This document shows positions 10,508 to 15,363 of a stretch of 15,363 nucleotides of DNA, piece by piece. The notes under the pieces are model-generated. The model saw nothing but the letters and a program-made list of their open reading frames with translations, was not told the origin of the DNA and ran no database searches. Source of the stretch: a bacterium (GTDB taxonomy: Bacteria; UBA9089; CG2-30-40-21; SBAY01); NCBI GenBank assembly GCA_040757115.1, contig JBFLYA010000030.1:11233-26595 (forward strand), written 5' to 3'. A program made the translations under genes and the position numbers. The number at the start of each line of letters is the position of its first letter. The first letter of the stretch is position 1.

Positions 10508-13486
10508 ATGAATGCTTTTTTAATACTTATCGTAGTTGTAATTATAGCAGGTATTTCCGCCGCCTCAGGTAATGTAAATAATTTTAACTTGCTTTGTATT
10601 CTATTCCTGTTATTTTTGGTTATACGATTAAGAAGTAAATTTAAGACAATTTTAGCCCACATTGCGTCTATTGAAGAAGATTTAGAGGATTTAAAAAATA
10701 TCCAATCAACCCACTTACCAGAAAAAGAAATAGAGCCTACTTTACCCTCCTTAGATGAATCCAAATTTGCTGAGCCACAACCAGAACTTGCTTTTGAAGT
10801 TCAACCAGTTACTTCTGAAAAAGTCCAGCTACAAGAAGTATCTCCTATTTTGAAGACAAAATGTGACTGGTTGCCAAAACTTACTGAAAAATTTGCTGAG
10901 AATTGGACAGGAATATTAGGTGCAATTACTATGGTTATGGGGGTAGCATTCTTAGGTATCTATGCCGCACTAAAATGCACACCATTTTATCGATTTATTA
11001 TCATGGTGATTTTTTCGGGGATATTGACGGGCTTATTTTTTATTTTGAAGGAAAAACCACCATGGCGTAAGTTATCACTATGGTTGAGAAGTAGTGCTGG
11101 GGCAATCTTTTTATTTGCCTGCTTGGGTTCTGGTGGTATTCCCGGGCTACAATGGATTATAGACCCTTTCAACGCACTTGTTTTACTACTGTTTGGAATC
11201 AGTGCAAATATATATTTAAGTTACATTGGCAAGACGCCGCTTTATGCCTCATTCCATGTGGTATTAAATCTCATTGCACTATCAATAGCCCCACAAACAA
11301 CTATTGTTTTTATTGTTGCTGGAATTGTAACATTGTTAGGCATTGTGATTAATTATAAAGAAAAATGGGAATATCATCTAATTACCTGTATCTCAGCTTT
11401 TTTCCTTTATCACCTATACTGGTATTTTACTAAAACTGCAGAGATGACCGATATCCAACATTATCTGGGTATGGGAAATGTAGCGTTGGTCAGTTTTACT
11501 GCCTTATTAGTTCATTATCGGGATATTTATAAAACTAAAAATTTCGAATACATCCCATTTATCTCCCATTTTCTAAACTGGTTTTATTTTGGTATTGGTA
11601 TTTGGATACATTCATTTGATTTTAATGGCAGACCAATTATTATTATCGTTGGTGCATTTGTATCATTTTTCATTGCCCAAAAAGCAAAAAAGAAAGGCAT
11701 TCGGTGGGTTTATACGACTGATATGCTGGTCGCCCAAATTGGGATTTTGCTGGCGATTGTATCAATGACTATGTGGAAAATGGAAATATATTACCTTTTG
11801 GGATTAATGTATCTTGAAACATTATTGTATAGTTTTGTGGTTTTGAAAGAAAATGAAAGGCTTCTTTTCCGTATCGGGATATGGCTTGCCAATGTATTAT
11901 CTCTTATCTTACTGATTACCGCATTTAAGAGTATCAATTTTTCTGATACTATGTTACTATATAAACATTCAACAACACTGTTAATTACCGTAGTGATAGG
12001 AGTTTTCTTCCATTTGTATCAAGCAAAATATGGAGGAGAGGTTTTTGACTGTATATCAGTTTATATTACAAAAACAGGTTCTGAGTATTTGCACAAGTTT
12101 TCGGTATCCGGAATTCTGTTACCCATTATGGGATTTACTGTCTATTTTCATTTAGCTCAGATGATGTGGGGACCAGTTGTAGTAATGATAATCGGAATAA
12201 GTTTTCTGTATGCACGGCAGAAATATCAACTCAATGGATTCGGTATTGGCATCCTCCTGTATCTTTTGGGAGTTTATTATCTTGGGTGGTATAAAATATA
12301 TAGATTCAATAATTGGGATGAGAAAATTATATATAGTCTGCCGTTTTTTTTCTTATCCTTCGCCAGTATTAAGTTATCCTACCTTGAAAAAATCAACAAT
12401 TATGCAAAATATGTTGGTATTTATCTGCTATATATTCATCTTGCATTTACCGTCCATTATGCATTTAATTCTATATCTCCTTTTATCAGTGGAATTGTCT
12501 GGCTTTGTATCAGCATCATCAATTTAGAAATTGCAACATTCTTGCGCACAAAATATGGTGATACAATAATTCAAAAAGGTTCACCTGACCGCTTTCTGAT
12601 GCACATCGGATATATTTTCATTGGACTCTTTCTAATTCGGCATATTTGTGTTCACCTACAATCTGAAATATACATCGGGCTCATTCAACTGCGATTTTTA
12701 ATAGAACTATTCGCATTGTTGACATTTGTGTATTGGCTACTCCATAAAAAACCACAGATGCAGATTATTGATAAACATTGGATTCGTATCTATCCATTGA
12801 TGGTGGAACTTATTGTGCTTTTTTCAGTACTTACCATTGCTGTTGAGTTATCTTCTAAATGGCATCCTGTAGCATGGGGAATCTCTGCATTTATCTGCCT
12901 ATTTTTAGGTCAAACATTTTCATCAAGATTATCTCAATTAAAGTTTTATTCGCTATTATTTTCGTGGGCAAATGCATTTCATGTAGCATTTAAAACCGCA
13001 GTAGAAATTACGCCATCAACAAAATGGCATGAGCAGTCATGGATGAGTGGATTAATTGCCATTGTATTGCAATTTATGTACATCGTGTGGATTCACCGAA
13101 AAAATATTTTTACTCCTATCGAATTTCCACCAATACTTAAATCCCTTTCGCATTGGGTTGGGGTGATACAAAAAAGAAAAAATCTCTGGATTTATTACCC
13201 ATTGTTCCTCAGTATCACTATGTTTCTTTATTTCTCATTTGAGAAATCAATATTAACGCTTCTCTTAGTATTAGAATGCTTTTTTATTTTTGTTATCAGC
13301 CTTATATTGCGAGAGGACAACTTTCGGTATCTTTCAATGGCAGGACTTATCCTCTGTCTTATCCGACTTATTTTCTATGATTTGGTACAGGCGGGGACTT
13401 TGATGAGGGCTGTTGTATTTTTATGTGTTGGTATTATTATGCTTGGTATGAATTTTATTTATAGCAAATATAAACAGAGGCAATAG
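10508..13486 (+). CDS. DUF2339 polytopic membrane protein
   Basis: A 992-aa inner-membrane protein of unknown function. Residues 1-16 and 25-42 are hydrophobic, followed by a charged stretch (ASIEEDLEDLKNIQSTHLPE) and a Pro/Glu-rich linker. From about 125 the DUF2339 signature appears (FAENWTGILGAITMVMGVAF), and then more than 20 membrane segments to the end, as usual in this family. Length is normal (800-1,100 aa). GAAGGTG precedes the ATG. The M48 peptidase starts 2 nt after its stop, so they are cotranscribed. DUF2339 proteins are suspected of envelope roles, but no activity is established; any link to the peptidase is inferred from gene order. Codon use is AT-rich and unlike the serpin. 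Confidence 0.85.
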   Translation: MNAFLILIVVVIIAGISAASGNVNNFNLLCILFLLFLVIRLRSKFKTILAHIASIEEDLEDLKNIQSTHLPEKEIEPTLPSLDESKFAEPQPELAFEVQPVTSEKVQLQEVSPILKTKCDWLPKLTEKFAENWTGILGAITMVMGVAFLGIYAALKCTPFYRFIIMVIFSGILTGLFFILKEKPPWRKLSLWLRSSAGAIFLFACLGSGGIPGLQWIIDPFNALVLLLFGISANIYLSYIGKTPLYASFHVVLNLIALSIAPQTTIVFIVAGIVTLLGIVINYKEKWEYHLITCISAFFLYHLYWYFTKTAEMTDIQHYLGMGNVALVSFTALLVHYRDIYKTKNFEYIPFISHFLNWFYFGIGIWIHSFDFNGRPIIIIVGAFVSFFIAQKAKKKGIRWVYTTDMLVAQIGILLAIVSMTMWKMEIYYLLGLMYLETLLYSFVVLKENERLLFRIGIWLANVLSLILLITAFKSINFSDTMLLYKHSTTLLITVVIGVFFHLYQAKYGGEVFDCISVYITKTGSEYLHKFSVSGILLPIMGFTVYFHLAQMMWGPVVVMIIGISFLYARQKYQLNGFGIGILLYLLGVYYLGWYKIYRFNNWDEKIIYSLPFFFLSFASIKLSYLEKINNYAKYVGIYLLYIHLAFTVHYAFNSISPFISGIVWLCISIINLEIATFLRTKYGDTIIQKGSPDRFLMHIGYIFIGLFLIRHICVHLQSEIYIGLIQLRFLIELFALLTFVYWLLHKKPQMQIIDKHWIRIYPLMVELIVLFSVLTIAVELSSKWHPVAWGISAFICLFLGQTFSSRLSQLKFYSLLFSWANAFHVAFKTAVEITPSTKWHEQSWMSGLIAIVLQFMYIVWIHRKNIFTPIEFPPILKSLSHWVGVIQKRKNLWIYYPLFLSITMFLYFSFEKSILTLLLVLECFFIFVISLILREDNFRYLSMAGLILCLIRLIFYDLVQAGTLMRAVVFLCVGIIMLGMNFIYSKYKQRQ

Positions 13487-13488
13487 AT

Positions 13489-14367
13489 ATGGGTAATTGG
13501 CGATTTTTACTCCTTTTTATTATTATAATCTTTGGCATTTCGCTTACAGTCATTAGTTTTAGAAAACAAATAAAAACACCTTTATCCTCTACACTCGCTC
13601 CTTTTTTTCAAATACTGGGAATATCAGTCAAGTCAGTTAACACAGCGATTTCCAGAATCATTCCCGTTGATGTACTTGACGAAAAAGAATATGGAGAAGC
13701 GATAGCCAAAGAGATTGAGTGTTCTTTGAGTGATAAAGGTACAGAGCACATATATTTAAATAATATTGTAACTCATCTGAGCCGATACGCCAAAAAGCCA
13801 TTTAAGTACCGTGTTTATGTTGATGATTATGGAGGAATACCTAATGCCTATGCACTTCCGGGTGGAGTAATTGTTGTTTCAAAGGCACTGCTTACAGTTT
13901 TGAACTCAGAGGCAGAGGTTGCCGCAGTTATTGCCCATGAAATGGGGCATATTGAATTATCACATTGCTTTGAAGCAGTAAAATATGAGTTACTTATGAG
14001 GAAAATAAAGAATGCTTCATTAGGTCAACTGGCTGATATGGCGATAGCTGTTCTTATTCGGCATTCTTTCAGCAAAACACAGGAAAACGAAGCAGATGAA
14101 TATGCATACAACCTTATCTTACAGACAAAGTATGACCCGCTTTGTGTAGGCAAAGCATTCAAAAGTCTTAATTCCTGGTATGAAAAACATATAGATAATA
14201 GACAATCAGATGATGAGGCTAATATTATACGGGACTATTTTCTTTCTCACCCCCCGTTGAAGTTACGGATGGAAAAGTTCACTGAGCGGGCTCAAGTATG
14301 GTGGAAAACGCACCCAAAAGAAAAACGGTTTTGGGGTGAAAGGAGAGAAGAACCGAAAGGATCGTAA
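13489..14367 (+). CDS. M48-family membrane zinc metallopeptidase
   Basis: A 292-aa protein. One N-terminal membrane anchor (residues 5-21, RFLLLFIIIIFGISLTVISF) precedes a peptidase domain. The zinc motif HEMGH is at residues 150-154 (VIAHEMGHIELSHC), and the third ligand is probably E201 in ENEADEYA. NAYALPGGVIVVSKALL before the motif and FLSHPPLKLRMEKF after it are typical of the HtpX/BepA/LoiP-like M48 group that degrades misfolded envelope proteins. It is second in the operon after the DUF2339 gene with 2 nt between them. No lipobox Cys is seen. Confidence 0.9.
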   Translation: MGNWRFLLLFIIIIFGISLTVISFRKQIKTPLSSTLAPFFQILGISVKSVNTAISRIIPVDVLDEKEYGEAIAKEIECSLSDKGTEHIYLNNIVTHLSRYAKKPFKYRVYVDDYGGIPNAYALPGGVIVVSKALLTVLNSEAEVAAVIAHEMGHIELSHCFEAVKYELLMRKIKNASLGQLADMAIAVLIRHSFSKTQENEADEYAYNLILQTKYDPLCVGKAFKSLNSWYEKHIDNRQSDDEANIIRDYFLSHPPLKLRMEKFTERAQVWWKTHPKEKRFWGERREEPKGS

Positions 14368-14570
14368 CTAAAGCTCCTTTTGTGAAATCAGCAAATCTGT
14401 GTAATCCGCAGAGAACATAAATTAACAAATCAAAAATTTATTAGAATACAAAATGTTGGGGGAAAAGACACCTAATGTGCAGGGACAAATTACAATCTCT
14501 AAAGAATATCGTAAGCGCTCAGGTGTAAGTAAGGGAAAATGGAAAAGTAGGGAAAAAGGGGAAAATATAA
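14368..14570. other. Gene-free region with repeat debris
   Basis: Contains GCAAATCTGTGTAATCCGCA, a simple-repeat fragment resembling the palindromic repeats elsewhere in the window. A frame at 14453 gives GQITISKEYRKRSGVSKGKW, similar to the start of AbrB-like DNA-binding domains, but there is no complete domain and it runs into the hdrA fragment. No clear terminator. Confidence 0.4.
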
Positions 14571-15295
14571 CTCAAAGAGATAAGTCCCCAAACACAAATT
14601 TATATTCTGTATCGAGACATAAGGACTTACGGCTTCCGTGAAGATTACTATCGTCAAGCACGCGAGGCGGGAGTAATCTTTATTCGATACGAAGAAGATG
14701 CAAAACCAAAGGTCAGAAGACAGAGGACAGACAACAGACCACAGACAACAGACCACAGAGGACAGATGACTGATGACAGAAGTCAGATGTCAGGAGTTAG
14801 ATTCTTTCCGAGTCCCGAATCCCGAGTCCCGAACCCCGAGTCCCGAGCCCCGAGCCCCGATTTTGAGTCAGAAATCGAAAATCTCCTGGAAGTAGAAGTT
14901 GTTGACCCGATAATGGGAGAGAAATTGGTTTTGAATCCGAATTTGGTGGTGCTGGCACCGGCTATTCTTTCAGACCCAGGAAATGAAAGTTTATCTCCAT
15001 TGTTGAAAAGGTAACATTGAATGCCGAGCGATTTTTCCTTGAAGCGCATATGAAACTTCGGCCGGTAGATTTTGCTTCAGAGGGTATGTTTTTATGTGGG
15101 CTGGCACATTCACCCAGGCTGATTGAAGAGTCCATCGCCCAGTCACAAGCCGCCGCTGGTCGAGCGGCTACTATCCTTGCAAAAGACCACTTAGATGTAG
15201 GTGGAGTTGTTTCGGTTATTGACGGAAATAAATGCGTTATCACCTATTTCGAACCGATAGTTATTCCCACTTTTTTCCCTGGTCACTTGAACTGA
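14571..15295 (+). pseudogene. hdrA: Decayed fragment of hdrA (heterodisulfide reductase subunit A)
   Basis: HdrA is the FAD/iron-sulfur subunit of heterodisulfide reductase-like electron-bifurcating complexes. Its middle-to-C-terminal part is recognisable: LKEISPQTQIYILYRDIRTY, GFREDYYRQAREAGVIFIRY (14571 on), LLEVEVVDPIMGEKLVLNPN, APAILSDPGNESLSPLL, then, after a frameshift near 15010, RFFLEAHMKLRPVDFASEGM, FLCGLAHSPRLIEESIAQSQ, AAAGRAATILAKDHLDVGGV and VSVIDGNKCV. The N-terminal half with the FAD site is missing. About 49 codons of simple repeats (14713-14860) interrupt it in frame. After KCV the CxxCxxxC ferredoxin loop is absent; the text jumps to ITYFEPIVIP. Not functional as HdrA. Confidence 0.85.
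14713..14861. repeat. Low-complexity repeat block inside the hdrA fragment
   Basis: Two parts: ACAGACCACAG-type repeats (about 14716-14792, AGACAACAGACCACAGACAA) and a 7-bp CCCGAGT-type repeat (about 14810-14861, CCGAGTCCCGAACCCCGAGT). Their combined length keeps the reading frame. Confidence 0.85.
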
Positions 15296-15363
15296 AAGTC
15301 TAAGGAGTGGTTGTTCAGCCAGGAGACTTTGGGGTTAACTCCTTTGCTTTTAAGTTTCTCTTC

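Noticed and set aside
14368-14400. Terminator after the M48 peptidase gene
   Set aside because: No GC-rich stem followed by a T run is present; the region is repeat debris.
14453-14641. AbrB-like start (GQITISKEYRKRSGV) as a gene
   Set aside because: The pattern covers only about 15 residues, continues into Lys-rich low complexity, and then overlaps the hdrA fragment in another frame.
1-15363. tRNA, rRNA, integrase and attI
   Set aside because: No tRNA-like or rRNA-like segments and no tyrosine recombinase motifs are visible in any frame of the window.

Overview
The window is a run of integron gene cassettes followed by ordinary chromosomal-looking genes. From 1 to about 10,371 there are 12 recognisable attC recombination sites, all in the same orientation (R'' box on the left, GTTRRRY-type R' box on the right). 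They separate small cassettes whose genes all lie on the + strand. Eleven of the 12 sites are about 132-136 bp long and share a conserved central region, so they form one family, as the attC repeats of large chromosomal integrons do. No integrase gene or attI is present. Given the orientation, an integrase, if there is one, would lie to the left; otherwise this is a cluster of attC sites lacking an integrase.

Cassette order: (1) VapBC-type antitoxin and PIN toxin; (2) HigB toxin with a HigA-like protein that has no HTH; (3) BrnT toxin with a short partner; (4) an unrecognised 173-aa protein; (5) a RelE-type toxin with its antitoxin; (6) two small Cys-rich, membrane-anchored proteins; (7) a broken cassette holding a GxxExxY-protein remnant and a damaged attC; (8) HicAB; (9) a membrane-anchored protein of unknown function with a HAD-family protein; (10) a secreted serpin; (11) a 230-bp cassette with no gene; (12) a cassette with no intact gene, carrying a small transposable element. 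Five of the cassettes are toxin-antitoxin modules, which are commonly thought to stabilise such arrays.

Small non-autonomous elements have entered the array. Two (4984-5192 and 9831-10197) share a hairpin core. They have terminal inverted repeats beginning GTAA and are flanked by 8-bp direct repeats (TCCTGACC and GATAGAGG). The larger one holds the tail of a four-helix-bundle (S23/IVP-like) gene. A third element (7601-7861) is bounded by perfect 18-bp inverted repeats.

To the right of the last attC, a good promoter precedes a two-gene operon encoding a 992-aa DUF2339 polytopic membrane protein and an M48-type membrane metallopeptidase. The window ends in a decayed fragment of hdrA (heterodisulfide reductase subunit A), with a low-complexity repeat block inside it, a frameshift and a lost ferredoxin loop.

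The AT-rich DNA, the many palindromic simple-repeat families (AGTAGG, CACGAAG, CACAAAG, CCCGAGT) and the HdrA remnant suggest an uncultured bacterium, possibly of a candidate phylum or a planctomycete-like lineage. The sequence alone does not fix the taxon.
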